Of a stretch of 64,000 bases of DNA, positions 32,553 to 41,515 are shown piece by piece (the first letter of the stretch is position 1; every line of letters begins with the position of its first letter). Both the position numbers and the translations under genes were made by a program. Under the pieces are notes generated by a model that was not told the DNA's origin, made no database searches, and was given only the letters and a program-made list of their open reading frames with translations. Source of the DNA: Cystobacter fuscus DSM 2262 (lineage in GTDB: Bacteria; Myxococcota; Myxococcia; Myxococcales; Myxococcaceae); NCBI RefSeq assembly GCF_000335475.2, contig NZ_ANAH02000005.1:186001-250000 (forward strand), written 5' to 3'.

Positions 32553-33797
32553 GTGCGCGTCCTTCCACGTGGGTGGCCCTCCGGTGGGCTGTGGAGCCAC
32601 CCGGACTTCCTGAGGCTGTGGGGCGCGCAGATCGTCAGCGCGTTTGGCAGCCGCATCACCCGCACCGCGCTGCCCATCCTCGCCCTGCTCACGCTCCAGG
32701 CGACGCCCACCGAGGTCGCCATCCTCTCGGCGCTCGGGGTCGCGCCCGGCCTGCTCGTGGGACTGTTCATGGGCGGGCACGTCGATCGGACCGCCAGACG
32801 GCCGCTGCTCATCGGCGCCGACCTCCTGCGCGCCCTGTTGCTCCTCACCCTGCCCCTGGCCGCGTGGCTCGGGGTCCTGTCGATGCCCCAGCTCTACCTC
32901 GTGGCGGCGGCGGTCGGAGCCGCCACGACGCTGTTCCAGATCGCCGACAACAGCTACCTACCCACGCTCGTGGACAAGGCCCTGCTGGTGGAGGCCAATG
33001 CCCGGCTGGAAGCCTCGGAGTCCGTCGCCGAGGCGGCCGGGCCCGGACTCGCGGGCGTGCTGGTGCAGTGGCTGACGGCGCCGGTGGCGATCGGGGTGGA
33101 CGCGCTGTCGTATGTCTGGTCCGCCCTGTGGCTCGGCCGGATCCGCACCCCCGAAAAACCCGCGGCGGCCACCGGGGCACACGTGAGCGTGCTCGGCGAC
33201 ATCGTGACGGGCTTTCGCGCCTGCCTCTCCCATCCGTTGATCCGTCCGGTGTTGATCGCGGAGGCCGTCATGTACTTCTTCGGCGGCTTCTTCCTCGCGC
33301 TCTACATGGTCTTCACGCTGGAGACGCTGGGCCTGACGCCCGCCACCGTGGGCCTCATCATCGGCGTGGGAGGGGTGGGCGCCTTCCTGGGGGCGCTGCT
33401 CGCCCGGCCCATGCTGCGCCGGGGACTGGGCCCCGCGATGGGCTTCTCACTGCTGGTGGGACAAGGCGCGAACCTGCTGATTCCCCTCGCGCGGGAGGCA
33501 GGAGCGTGGAGCATCCCCCTGCTCGTCCTGCAGCAGTTGCTCGGGGATGCCCTGCTCGGCGCGTATGTGATTCACGCGCTCAGCCTGCGGCAGTGGGTCA
33601 TGGACTCCGAGGTGCTGGGCCGCGCCAACGCGACCTTCCACGTGGTGACCGGACTGCTGCTGTCGCTGGGGGCGTTGCTGGCGGGACCCCTGGTGGACGT
33701 GCTCGGGATGGGGCCCACCCTGTGGATCGGCGCGGGGGGCGGCCTGCTCGCCGTCCCCCTGCTGCTGGGCGGGTCCCCGCTCACCTCGCGCGACTAG
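32553..33797 (+). CDS. MFS transporter (macrolide-efflux-like)
   Basis: The product has about 414 residues with about twelve hydrophobic segments. After FLRLWGAQIVSAFGSRITRT the loop-2/3 motif reads GGHVDRTARRPLLIGADLLR, as in the MFS drug-export group. There is a central cytoplasmic loop around residue 200. Two starts are possible: TTG at 32544, which overlaps the previous stop, and GTG at 32553, which has GAGG nine bases ahead; I prefer the latter. It overlaps the convergent glycerophosphodiesterase gene by four bases. Substrate unknown; export of a small hydrophobic compound is likely. Confidence 0.87.
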   Translation: MRVLPRGWPSGGLWSHPDFLRLWGAQIVSAFGSRITRTALPILALLTLQATPTEVAILSALGVAPGLLVGLFMGGHVDRTARRPLLIGADLLRALLLLTLPLAAWLGVLSMPQLYLVAAAVGAATTLFQIADNSYLPTLVDKALLVEANARLEASESVAEAAGPGLAGVLVQWLTAPVAIGVDALSYVWSALWLGRIRTPEKPAAATGAHVSVLGDIVTGFRACLSHPLIRPVLIAEAVMYFFGGFFLALYMVFTLETLGLTPATVGLIIGVGGVGAFLGALLARPMLRRGLGPAMGFSLLVGQGANLLIPLAREAGAWSIPLLVLQQLLGDALLGAYVIHALSLRQWVMDSEVLGRANATFHVVTGLLLSLGALLAGPLVDVLGMGPTLWIGAGGGLLAVPLLLGGSPLTSRD

Positions 33798-34987
33798 CGC
33801 TTGTACGAATCCACCGCCTTGCGGCCCACGGCGGGGTCATCGGTGAAGAAGCCATCGATGCCGGCATCGAGGTACGCCTGGATCTCCTTGATGGCGCCCT
33901 CGGCGTTGCGCGTGGAGTCCGGACCCGCGACCTTGAGCGGAGCGGGCAGGAAGCTGTTCTCCGGACGGAAGGTGTAGGGGTGCACGAGCAGCTTCGCGGC
34001 GTGGGCGTTGCGCACCAGGCTGGTGGGCTTCAGGAAGGCGCCCGTCGTGGCGTCCACGTCGAGGACGCTGCGCTTGTAGGGCCCGACACCGTTCGCGTAG
34101 GTGGCGATCTCCTTCATGCCCGCCTCGGTCATCAGGTCCGCGTAGGTGCGCGCGTCCTTGGCGATGACGAAGTCGTAGGGCTTCAAGGACGCCTCCTCCA
34201 TCAACTGCACGAGCTTCCAGTTGGGCTGCGAGGTGCCGATCTTCGCGTGGATGGCCTTGAGGTTGGCCACCTCGAAGGACTGGATGTAGATGGTGGCGGT
34301 GGTGCGGGTGAAGTCATCCGCGCGCAGCGCCTCGATGAGCTTGTCCTCCAGCGGCAGGTTGATGGACTGGAAGTAGGTGGGGTGCTTGGTCTCCGGGTAG
34401 AGGTGGATGGTGCGGCCAGTGCTCTGGGACAGCTCCTTGGCGAGCGCGATCACCTCGGCGAGCGTGGGGATTTCGAACTGATCGTTGTACGGGGTGTTGC
34501 CCGGGCGCACCGCCGGAATCCGCTCCCGCGCGCGCAGCTCCTTGAGCTCCGCCAGGGTGAAGTCCTCGGTGAACCACCCGGTGAGCGGCTTGCCGTCGAT
34601 CTCCTTCGTGGTCTTGCGCGAGGCGAACTTCGCCACCTCGGCCACGTTGGTGGTGCCGGAGATCTCGTTCTCGTGACGGGCCACGAGCACGCCGTCCTGG
34701 GTGGACACGAGATCCGGCTCGATGATGTCCGCGCCGTCCTCGACGGCCTTGCGGTAGCTGGCGAGCGTGTGCTCCGGGCGCAGGGCGCTGGCGCCACGGT
34801 GGCCCACCACGAGGAGCTTGTCGGCGAGCGCGGGCGTCCGGTCATCGGGCACGGGCGTCGGATCATCGGGCGTGGGCTTCGGGTCGCAGCCCGTCATCGC
34901 GAGCGTGCAGGCCAGGGCGAACGGCAGCACGGAGGACAGACGGCGCGAGGACCGCGAGGAAGTGCGAGAGGTGGAATGCAGGTGCAC
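33794..34987 (-). CDS. Periplasmic glycerophosphodiester phosphodiesterase (lipoprotein)
   Basis: The product has 397 residues. The signal peptide ends in TLAMTGC (lipobox), then comes a short Pro/Asp linker. The GDPD TIM barrel starts with VVGHRGASALRPEHTL and has EPDLVSTQDGVLVARHE, giving the His/Arg, Glu/Asp and His residues that bind calcium and phosphate. The overall plan, including the insertion TIHLYPETKHPTYF, is that of GlpQ. It hydrolyses glycerophosphodiesters from phospholipid breakdown to glycerol-3-phosphate and an alcohol. Start GTG at 34987, with GGAGACATCC ahead; the open frame goes on upstream without a plausible start. Confidence 0.93.
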   Translation of the reverse strand: MHLHSTSRTSSRSSRRLSSVLPFALACTLAMTGCDPKPTPDDPTPVPDDRTPALADKLLVVGHRGASALRPEHTLASYRKAVEDGADIIEPDLVSTQDGVLVARHENEISGTTNVAEVAKFASRKTTKEIDGKPLTGWFTEDFTLAELKELRARERIPAVRPGNTPYNDQFEIPTLAEVIALAKELSQSTGRTIHLYPETKHPTYFQSINLPLEDKLIEALRADDFTRTTATIYIQSFEVANLKAIHAKIGTSQPNWKLVQLMEEASLKPYDFVIAKDARTYADLMTEAGMKEIATYANGVGPYKRSVLDVDATTGAFLKPTSLVRNAHAAKLLVHPYTFRPENSFLPAPLKVAGPDSTRNAEGAIKEIQAYLDAGIDGFFTDDPAVGRKAVDSYKR

Positions 34988-35087
34988 GGATGTCTCCCAG
35001 TCAGGGGACGCGTCACGTCCCGAGTGCTCCGGGCACATAGCATTGGAGGGTGACAGCGCGTGGGTGACAGCCCGGTGAAAACGGGAG

Positions 35088-36269
35088 TCAGACGCCCGAG
35101 GACACCGGGGTGGGCTCGGGGCGCGGCTGTTCGCCACTGGACTCCGGGCCGGCCTTGCGCGGGGCAAAGCCGATGCTCCAGCGGAAGAGCGAGTGCTCCT
35201 TGAGCAGCAGGTAGATGGCCCAGGGGCCAAGCAGTCCCATCGTCCAGCCCACCACGAGGTGCACCACCAGCGGCATGCCCGGAGACAGGTGCTCGAGCAC
35301 CATGCGCGTGCCCGACACGAAGTAGATGTGGAAGAGGTAGAAGAGCATGCTGATGGAGCCCACGGTGGCGAAGCGCCCGCGCAGCGCCTTCCACACCGCG
35401 CCTCCCTCGCGTGCCCGGCTACCCAGGAAGACCGAGAGCGAGATCAACAGGCAGAAGCCCAGGGGCCCGTTGATGACGCACACCAGCTCGTAATCCGGCA
35501 CCCCCGCGTACACGGCCACCAGCGCGGCGGCGAGCCCCAGGGACACCAGCACCTGCCGCGGCGCGGACAGCCGTGAGAGGAATTGGCAGGCGCCCACCAG
35601 GGCCGGCTGGATGAAGAGGCCCAGGCCGAAGAAGCGGTTCCAGTACGTCACCAGGGACACGTACTCGCCCATCACCGACGGCGTGGGACCCACCCACGCC
35701 ACCACGGCGGCATGCATCACGATGGCGGCGGACAGGTAGACCAGGGAGGCCCAGCGGCCGAGCGGCGGCGCGGCGAAGCGCCGGAAGATCCAGCTCAGCA
35801 GCGTGCACCACACCAGCACGTGCACGAACCAGAAGATGGCGTACACGGGGAACCACGCCGTGGGCACGCGCGCGAGCAACTCCCCCCACGCCCACATCCC
35901 ATGGGGAATGCCCCCCGACAGCTCCTGCATCAGCAGCAGCATGGGCGCCCAGATGAGCATCGGGACGACGAGCTTATCAAGCTTCTTGCGCAGGAAGCCG
36001 ATGAGCGACCGGTTCACCCTCCCGAAGGCGCTCACGGCCACGCCCGCCGCGATCAACATCACGGCCATATTGAAGCTATGGATGAAATCGTACGTGATGC
36101 GCAGGTCCGCCCGTCCCGGGATGAAGAGCTTGCGCACCCCGTGCTGGTCATCCACGCCGAGTACGTGCACGAGGACCACCAGTGCGATGCCAAAACCTCG
36201 CATGCAGAACAAATCACCGGAAATCGACGGGTCCTCCGTCCGCTCTCCCTGCACGCCTCTCTCTCCCAT
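35088..36269 (-). CDS. Acyltransferase family 3 membrane protein
   Basis: The product has 393 residues with about ten transmembrane helices. The first helix contains MRGFGIALVVLVHVLGVDD, where family members have the R...H of the acyl-transfer site. Related enzymes acetylate or succinylate cell-surface glycans or antibiotics. The start at 36269 (ATG after GAGGTTTTCC) replaces a TTG six codons upstream. The gene is in line with two unknown genes further upstream but separated by 153 bp. Acyl donor and acceptor are unknown. Confidence 0.83.
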   Translation of the reverse strand: MGERGVQGERTEDPSISGDLFCMRGFGIALVVLVHVLGVDDQHGVRKLFIPGRADLRITYDFIHSFNMAVMLIAAGVAVSAFGRVNRSLIGFLRKKLDKLVVPMLIWAPMLLLMQELSGGIPHGMWAWGELLARVPTAWFPVYAIFWFVHVLVWCTLLSWIFRRFAAPPLGRWASLVYLSAAIVMHAAVVAWVGPTPSVMGEYVSLVTYWNRFFGLGLFIQPALVGACQFLSRLSAPRQVLVSLGLAAALVAVYAGVPDYELVCVINGPLGFCLLISLSVFLGSRAREGGAVWKALRGRFATVGSISMLFYLFHIYFVSGTRMVLEHLSPGMPLVVHLVVGWTMGLLGPWAIYLLLKEHSLFRWSIGFAPRKAGPESSGEQPRPEPTPVSSGV

Positions 36270-36422
36270 GGAAAACCTCGACAAGGCCGAAAGGAACGTG
36301 CTTCCAGCGAACCGCCGACACCCCGGGTATCTACCGCAGTCCGGACGATTCTGACCTGGATTCGCGCCCCGAACAACAGGAGTCCACCCGAGTGCAGGGC
36401 GAGCAGGCGAGCATGGAACAGT

Positions 36423-38741
36423 TCATCGCCGACGCCAGTTCATCACCCGCGCGAACAACACGGTGCCAAAGACAAGCACGGTGAAGGCGGCGGTGTAGCC
36501 CAGGAAGATGAGCCAGCCGGTGGTGGCGCCCGGAATGCCCACCGAGGGGCTCATGTCTTGGAACTGCGCGCCGGAAAAGAAGCCGCAGGCGAGGCTCACC
36601 GGCAGGAAGACGAAGACGAGCAGGCCCACCATGCGATCGAACTGATCGCGCTTGTACTGGTCCAGCTCGGCGGCCTGGTCGCGCATGGACGTCACCGTCT
36701 CCTGCAGGCCGTGCAGCGAGTGCCAGGCGAGGTAGCGCGCGTTGACGTCCGGGTCCTCGCTCACGCGCGTGTGCCAGAGCGAGTTGGTGAAGAGCATCAC
36801 GTCGGAGCGCACGCTGCGCGCGGGCCGCAGGCTCTGCCAGCGCGAGGTGCGGTAGCGCTGCTCCACCTCGGCCATGCGCCGGCTGATCTCGAAGGCCGAG
36901 TAGCGCTGGCCCAGGGTGAGCAGGAAGAGGAAGAAGTCGCGGTCGCACGCGAGCGGCCCGCGCTCCTCCTCCTCGAGGAGGAATTCGATCCGCGCCCCGC
37001 CCGTGGACGTCAGCCAGTGCTCGGTTTCCCCGGCGGCGTCGCGCAGCACGCGCCGGCTCTCGGCGGCGGCCGCCGAGGGCAGCGTCTCCAGGGAGGGCCG
37101 CGTGCCGGAGGCGAGCGCGTGGAAGAGCCCCTGCATGGAGCGCGAGTCATCCAGCATGGACGAGCGGCCCCGCGAGACGCGATAGGCGCCATAGACGAGC
37201 CAGCGCTCGGGGCCGAGCGGCGCCAGCCACGGCGCGAGCGCGCGCAACGGCTCCAGCTCCCACAACGCGCGGCCCTCGACGAGCTCTTCCTGCTCCTGGG
37301 CGAGCGCGTACAACGAGGTGGCCTCGGCCCGGGGCCGCTCCACCCAGACGGCGACGAGCCGGTTGGGGTAGACGGAGACGTGGACGGTGTGGCCCCCGGC
37401 GGGCTTCTCGTAGTGCAGCACGTCCGCCTCCTCCGTGGCGCCGAGGAAGGACAGGACCACGGCGGGGTGGAAGGTGGCGCCCTGGTTGGAGAGATCCCGC
37501 CGCACGAAGCCCCGGGACACCAGCTCCGTGCCCGGCATGGGCCCGCGCCACAGGAAGGGCCGGGCGAAGATGGTGTGGGCGCGCAGGACATGGACGTGGC
37601 GGCCCACGTTGAAGCGGGTCCAGAGCGTCTCCCACAGCTCGCGGCGCGACAGCCGGGTGCCCGAGTAGGGGCCGGCCACCATCGTCGCGCGGCCGGTGGG
37701 GCTCGCATACCCATCCGAGTACCACGGGTCCGAGTAGTCGTTGGGCTGGCGCTCGAAGCGCCGTCCGCGCTTGCGCGGGGAGCCATCCGCGAGCCGCGGC
37801 CCCTCGAGCTCGTCCAGCGCGCCCGCCAGATTCCCCAGGGTGCCGGCGCGCTCGGGGGTGAGGGAGAAGGAGTGCCAGGGCCGGGACTGATCGGGCCGCG
37901 CGATGTGGATGGCCATGAAGTCGAAGCCCTGGCCGTAGTGGGTGTTCTCCGTGTCGTTGCGCGCGAGCAGCCGCAGGACGGTGACGTCCTGGAAGGAGGA
38001 CAGGAAGAGCGCGTCCACGCGCCGCATGGGTCCGTCCTCCGCGTCCCCCAGGGGAATGTCGAGCTGCACGCGTTGGGCGCGCGACAGCTCGGCGCGGTAG
38101 AGCAGCTCGTCCGCCTTGAGGCGCCGGGAGACGGCGGGGGGGATGCGCGCCGGGGGCAGGCGCGTGAGATCCTCGGGCACGCGCACCGTCTCCATCACGG
38201 AGGCCATGAGCTCCAGCACCTCGCGCGAGGGCCGGGCCGTCGGCGAGGGCCAGAGCTTCACCGCCGCGTAGAACACGGTGCCCAACGCGCACTCGTACTC
38301 GCCCACCGTCTCGGTGTGGCCCTGCTCCCACTCGCTCACGTAGTCGGCGAGCACCTCGACGCCCTCGGGCCAGGTGCCGTGCAAGAGCCGCCAGGCGACC
38401 AGCAGCGTGGCGCACACGACGTCGAGGGTGTGCTCGTGGACGCGCAACGTGAGGGGCGGCGCGTCGGGAGGCACCTGTCCGAGCTGCCGGGACAGGGCGT
38501 CGAGCGGCTCGGCGGAGAGCAGGACCGTGCCCGTGGTGGAGCGCACCGCGCGCCGGGTCCATTGGGGGAGCTTCCACGACAACATGCGTGGGTGCTCGGG
38601 CAGGGCCGCGCCGCGCGAGCCCAGGCTGATGAAGAGTTCACGCGCCCCGGGCTCCAGGCCGGGAGGAGGCTTCTCGGTGGTCCATTCCACCTGCTCCTCG
38701 CGCAGGAGCCACTCCACGACCTGCCTCGACTTCACGTCCAT
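36423..38741 (-). CDS. Large protein of unknown function with CorA-like C-terminal membrane hairpin
   Basis: The product has 772 residues. I do not recognise the family. The first ~690 residues look soluble and rich in Arg/Glu; the last ~70 hold two transmembrane segments (MVGLLVFVFLPVSLACGFF and WLIFLGYTAAFTVLVFGTVLF) after a long helical stretch (LDQYKRDQFDRMVG). Long helix plus two C-terminal membrane helices is the layout of CorA-type channels, but no GMN motif is present between them. The ATG at 38741 follows AAGGCGCTGC. It lies 17 bp after the next unknown gene (38759-39289), so the two form an operon. Confidence 0.65.
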   Translation of the reverse strand: MDVKSRQVVEWLLREEQVEWTTEKPPPGLEPGARELFISLGSRGAALPEHPRMLSWKLPQWTRRAVRSTTGTVLLSAEPLDALSRQLGQVPPDAPPLTLRVHEHTLDVVCATLLVAWRLLHGTWPEGVEVLADYVSEWEQGHTETVGEYECALGTVFYAAVKLWPSPTARPSREVLELMASVMETVRVPEDLTRLPPARIPPAVSRRLKADELLYRAELSRAQRVQLDIPLGDAEDGPMRRVDALFLSSFQDVTVLRLLARNDTENTHYGQGFDFMAIHIARPDQSRPWHSFSLTPERAGTLGNLAGALDELEGPRLADGSPRKRGRRFERQPNDYSDPWYSDGYASPTGRATMVAGPYSGTRLSRRELWETLWTRFNVGRHVHVLRAHTIFARPFLWRGPMPGTELVSRGFVRRDLSNQGATFHPAVVLSFLGATEEADVLHYEKPAGGHTVHVSVYPNRLVAVWVERPRAEATSLYALAQEQEELVEGRALWELEPLRALAPWLAPLGPERWLVYGAYRVSRGRSSMLDDSRSMQGLFHALASGTRPSLETLPSAAAAESRRVLRDAAGETEHWLTSTGGARIEFLLEEEERGPLACDRDFFLFLLTLGQRYSAFEISRRMAEVEQRYRTSRWQSLRPARSVRSDVMLFTNSLWHTRVSEDPDVNARYLAWHSLHGLQETVTSMRDQAAELDQYKRDQFDRMVGLLVFVFLPVSLACGFFSGAQFQDMSPSVGIPGATTGWLIFLGYTAAFTVLVFGTVLFARVMNWRRR

Positions 38742-38758
38742 GCAGCGCCTTATAGACG

Positions 38759-39289
38759 CTATCCCGGCTCCCGCGTGGGCGTGAGACGCAAGACCGAGCG
38801 TTCCTCGGGATCCGAGAACGCCTCGTCCGCGGCCCGCTGGCGCAACCGCTCCAGGGCACGCCGCTGCTGCTCGGCCCGGTGGATGTGGACCGTGAAGTCG
38901 AAGCGGCCCAGGCGATCGTCCTTGCCGGCCAGTGCCCGGAGGGTGCGCCACATGGACAGGCGCCCCTCGGTGCCCAGACAGAGCAATTCCAGCTCCTCCA
39001 GGCGGCTCAAGGGGGAGTAGCCCGTGAGCCGTCCGTTGGGCTTGAGCCGCTCGAGCTTCTCGCCCACCCAGGCCATGCCCTGCTTGAGCGGATCGAGCTT
39101 GAAGCCCAGCGCCCGCATCACGTTCTTCAGGGTGGCGCGGTCCGTCTGGAGCTCCTCGACGAAGGACGCGAGGTACTCCCCCACCGCGTTGTCCTCGTTC
39201 TCCGCGCGCGCCCGCTTCGCCAACTCCAGGCCGCCCACGGAGCCCATCAGGTGATCGTTCAGATAGATGCGCAGTAGGTCCAGGTTCAC
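38759..39289 (-). CDS. Conserved helical protein of unknown function
   Basis: The product has 176 residues and is soluble. It begins MNLDLLRIYLNDHLMGSVGG and continues ELAKRARAENEDNAVGEYL, then LKNVMRALGFKLDPLKQGM and GYSPLSRLEELELLCLG; the pattern suggests a four-helix, ferritin-like bundle, but metal ligands are not convincing. The GTG start at 39289 has GGAGGGATCC ahead. Same strand as and 17 bp before the CorA-like gene. I recall similar proteins in many bacteria as hypothetical. Confidence 0.7.
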   Translation of the reverse strand: MNLDLLRIYLNDHLMGSVGGLELAKRARAENEDNAVGEYLASFVEELQTDRATLKNVMRALGFKLDPLKQGMAWVGEKLERLKPNGRLTGYSPLSRLEELELLCLGTEGRLSMWRTLRALAGKDDRLGRFDFTVHIHRAEQQRRALERLRQRAADEAFSDPEERSVLRLTPTREPG

Positions 39290-39407
39290 GGATCCCTCCC
39301 CGTCTTCGCCCGCGTTGCGCGGGGAAGGTCGGCATGATCGTCCTGGAGTGCAGCGCCCCCCGGCCAGGCGACCGGGGAGCGAGCGGCGGAGCAAGCGCTC
39401 GAACGTC

Positions 39408-39854
39408 TTACGGGGCGGTGTCCGGGTAGCGGAAGGACATGGGCAGCTTCACGTCCGGGTGGAGGCTGCGGGACACCGGGCAGCCGTGCGCCACCTCCTC
39501 CAGCCGGGCGCGGTGCGCGGCGGAGAGTCCCGGGGGCATCTCCACCTCCAGCACCAGCTCGCCGATGCGCCGCGGCGGGGGCGTCATGCGCTTCTCCACC
39601 CGGGCACGGGCCTCGCCCAGGGGGATGTTCTCGCGCGAGGCGGCCAGGGCCATGGTGGTGAGCACGCACGAGGCGAGCGCCGCGCCCACCAGGTCCGTGG
39701 GCGAGAAGGACATGCCCGTGCCGCCGTTGTCCTTGGGGGCCTCGGTGGTGATGCGCGAGCCGGACGGCCCGTGCTCCAGCTTGCAGTGGAAGCCCGACGA
39801 GGACTCGACGGACATCACGACGCCGGTGGGGGAAGGGGGCTGGCTCATGGTCAT
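39408..39854 (-). CDS. OsmC-family protein
   Basis: The product has 148 residues. The conserved segment FSPTDLVGAALASCVLTTMAL holds the resolving-type cysteine after LVGAALASC, and GCPVSRSLHP holds the second cysteine. OsmC/Ohr proteins are thiol peroxidases that reduce organic hydroperoxides as dimers. Both cysteines are present, so it should be active. Start ATG 39854 or 39848. It lies 30 bp downstream of the deoxyhypusine-synthase homologue on the same strand. Confidence 0.92.
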   Translation of the reverse strand: MTMSQPPSPTGVVMSVESSSGFHCKLEHGPSGSRITTEAPKDNGGTGMSFSPTDLVGAALASCVLTTMALAASRENIPLGEARARVEKRMTPPPRRIGELVLEVEMPPGLSAAHRARLEEVAHGCPVSRSLHPDVKLPMSFRYPDTAP

Positions 39855-39884
39855 GGCTCCTGGGCTTTGGGGGGGGAGGAACGG

Positions 39885-41096
39885 CTAGCGCACGTACGTC
39901 TCGTGCTCCTCCGGGTTGGGCTTGGCGTCGTCGGGGCTCCACTCGATCGTCTTGAGCAGGGACTTGTGGCGCTTCTTCACGTCCTTGTCGAGGAAGGCCA
40001 CCGCCTCCTGCATCACGTCCATCAACCGGCGCGGCTTGCGCTTCATCTTCGTGTCGCTCAAGAGCGCATGGGTGAGCCACGGGAAGACGGCGGTGACGTC
40101 GGTGTGCACGTACATGGAGCCCACCTCCACGGCCTCGATGGACACCTTGCCCCAGGTGTGGCCCTCGCCCGCCGGGCAGCTGGAGAGCGCGCCGTTGTCC
40201 ACCGGATCCACGCAGAACTGCACGTCGATGTCGAAGCCGTCCGTGGGCACGCCGAGGATCTGATCCAACAGCGGCTCGCCCTGCAGCGTGTAGTTCTTGG
40301 GCACGCCGCCGCCGAGGATCCAGATGGCCATCTTGTTGGAGTAGTGGTGACGGCAGTAGTGCTGGATCGCCGACATCCAATAGACGTCGTCGTTGATGTC
40401 GATCTCGAACTTGAACTCGGCGCCGAGCAGGCGCTTGAGCTTGACGGCGTTGAGGAAGATGGAGCCGTCCTGCACGGCGCCCACGAAGATGGGCACGGCG
40501 TGCTTGTAGCAGGTGGACAGGAGCGAGGGCTGCTTCACGCCGAGCTGCTTCTCGATGGCGGCGATGTTCTTGCCGAGCAGGTAGTGGAACTCGGGCGTGG
40601 TCATCTTGCGCTGGAACTCGGGGCGGCGCAGCAGCGCGGAGAAGAGCCGGTCGGTGTCCAGCAGCGCCTCCTCCCAGAAGCCCAGGTCGTAGATGCGGAT
40701 GATGCGCGCCAGGCGGTACTGCAAATCCCCCGCGTTGGGGTTCACCTCGCGGATGGCGTGGCCGATGATGCGGTGGGCGTCGTGGTAGAGGTTGGCGCCG
40801 GTGGTGGTGAGCGCCGAGATGATGCCCTTCTCGATGAGGGGGATGATGCAGCTCTGGTGCAGGCCCGCCGGCGTCATCGCGCCCGACAGGGTGAGGAAGA
40901 CGGAGGCGTCGACTTCCATCGAGCGGCGCATGAGCTCGAAGGCGGTGCGCTCCTGCCGTCCCACATAGGCCGAGAAGGCATGCGCGAGCAGCTCGGCGGG
41001 GGACTCCTTGCCGGTGATGGGGCGCGGGTCGGCCTTGCGTGCTCCCGAGTAGTGGGCGCGCAGATTCTTCTTCGAGTTCGAGGGGGTCTTGGCCAT
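39885..41096 (-). CDS. Bacterial deoxyhypusine-synthase-like protein
   Basis: The product has 403 residues. The family lysine that accepts the aminobutyl group is in WILGGGVPKNYTLQ (GGGVxK). NAD-binding segments include TLSGAMTPAGLHQSC and the downstream DIDVQFCVDPVDNGALSS and EAVEVGSMYVHTDVTAVFPW. In eukaryotes and archaea the enzyme modifies translation factor 5A using spermidine; bacteria lack that substrate, and bacterial homologues are thought to make homospermidine or related polyamines. With arginine decarboxylase in the same window, a polyamine role is likely. Start ATG 41096; the open frame reads on upstream through the next gene in another frame. Confidence 0.88.
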   Translation of the reverse strand: MAKTPSNSKKNLRAHYSGARKADPRPITGKESPAELLAHAFSAYVGRQERTAFELMRRSMEVDASVFLTLSGAMTPAGLHQSCIIPLIEKGIISALTTTGANLYHDAHRIIGHAIREVNPNAGDLQYRLARIIRIYDLGFWEEALLDTDRLFSALLRRPEFQRKMTTPEFHYLLGKNIAAIEKQLGVKQPSLLSTCYKHAVPIFVGAVQDGSIFLNAVKLKRLLGAEFKFEIDINDDVYWMSAIQHYCRHHYSNKMAIWILGGGVPKNYTLQGEPLLDQILGVPTDGFDIDVQFCVDPVDNGALSSCPAGEGHTWGKVSIEAVEVGSMYVHTDVTAVFPWLTHALLSDTKMKRKPRRLMDVMQEAVAFLDKDVKKRHKSLLKTIEWSPDDAKPNPEEHETYVR

Positions 41097-41142
41097 GGCG
41101 CGCCGATCTACCACCACCCACGCGCCGAGGGGAGGCCCGGGT

Positions 41143-41424
41143 TCACTTGCGATTGCGCTCCTTGGCCCTGCCCTTGCCCTCCTCGCCCTCGGGAGGCGGC
41201 GGCGGGGCGATTCCGAGGAGCCGCTCGCGCACCTGCTCCGGGGGCAGGTGTCCGGTGTCCGCGACGACGCAGGAGACGAAGGCCAGCTCCGCCAGGGCCC
41301 GCCTCGCCCGGGCGCGCGCCGCCTCGTCATCGGAGGACAGCAAATCCGAGGCACTGGAGACATAGCTGCTCGCCAGGGACTCGAAGAGGTAGACGCGGTT
41401 CTCGATGGTGTCTTCCTTGGCCAT
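41143..41424 (-). CDS. Small hypothetical protein upstream of the deoxyhypusine-synthase homologue
   Basis: The product has 93 residues: a helical N-terminal part (ENRVYLFESLASSYVSSASD) and a Pro/Glu/Lys-rich tail. Not recognised. The ATG follows GGAGACCCCC, a good ribosome site, and the gene lies 46 bp upstream of the deoxyhypusine-synthase homologue on the same strand, so it is likely expressed with it. Coding bias looks normal, which supports it as a real gene. Confidence 0.6.
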   Translation of the reverse strand: MAKEDTIENRVYLFESLASSYVSSASDLLSSDDEAARARARRALAELAFVSCVVADTGHLPPEQVRERLLGIAPPPPPEGEEGKGRAKERNRK

Positions 41425-41515
41425 GGGGGTCTCCTCTGGTGCATCCGTGACGCATCCTCCATCATCCTAGGGACGCCCCTCCTGACGGTTCAACCCGAGT
41501 GCCCTGGAGTCTGCC

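Noticed and set aside
35583-39020. Plus-strand open frame of 1145 codons
   Set aside because: It spans three well-supported minus-strand genes, has low-complexity Arg/Gly/His/Glu composition and no domain.
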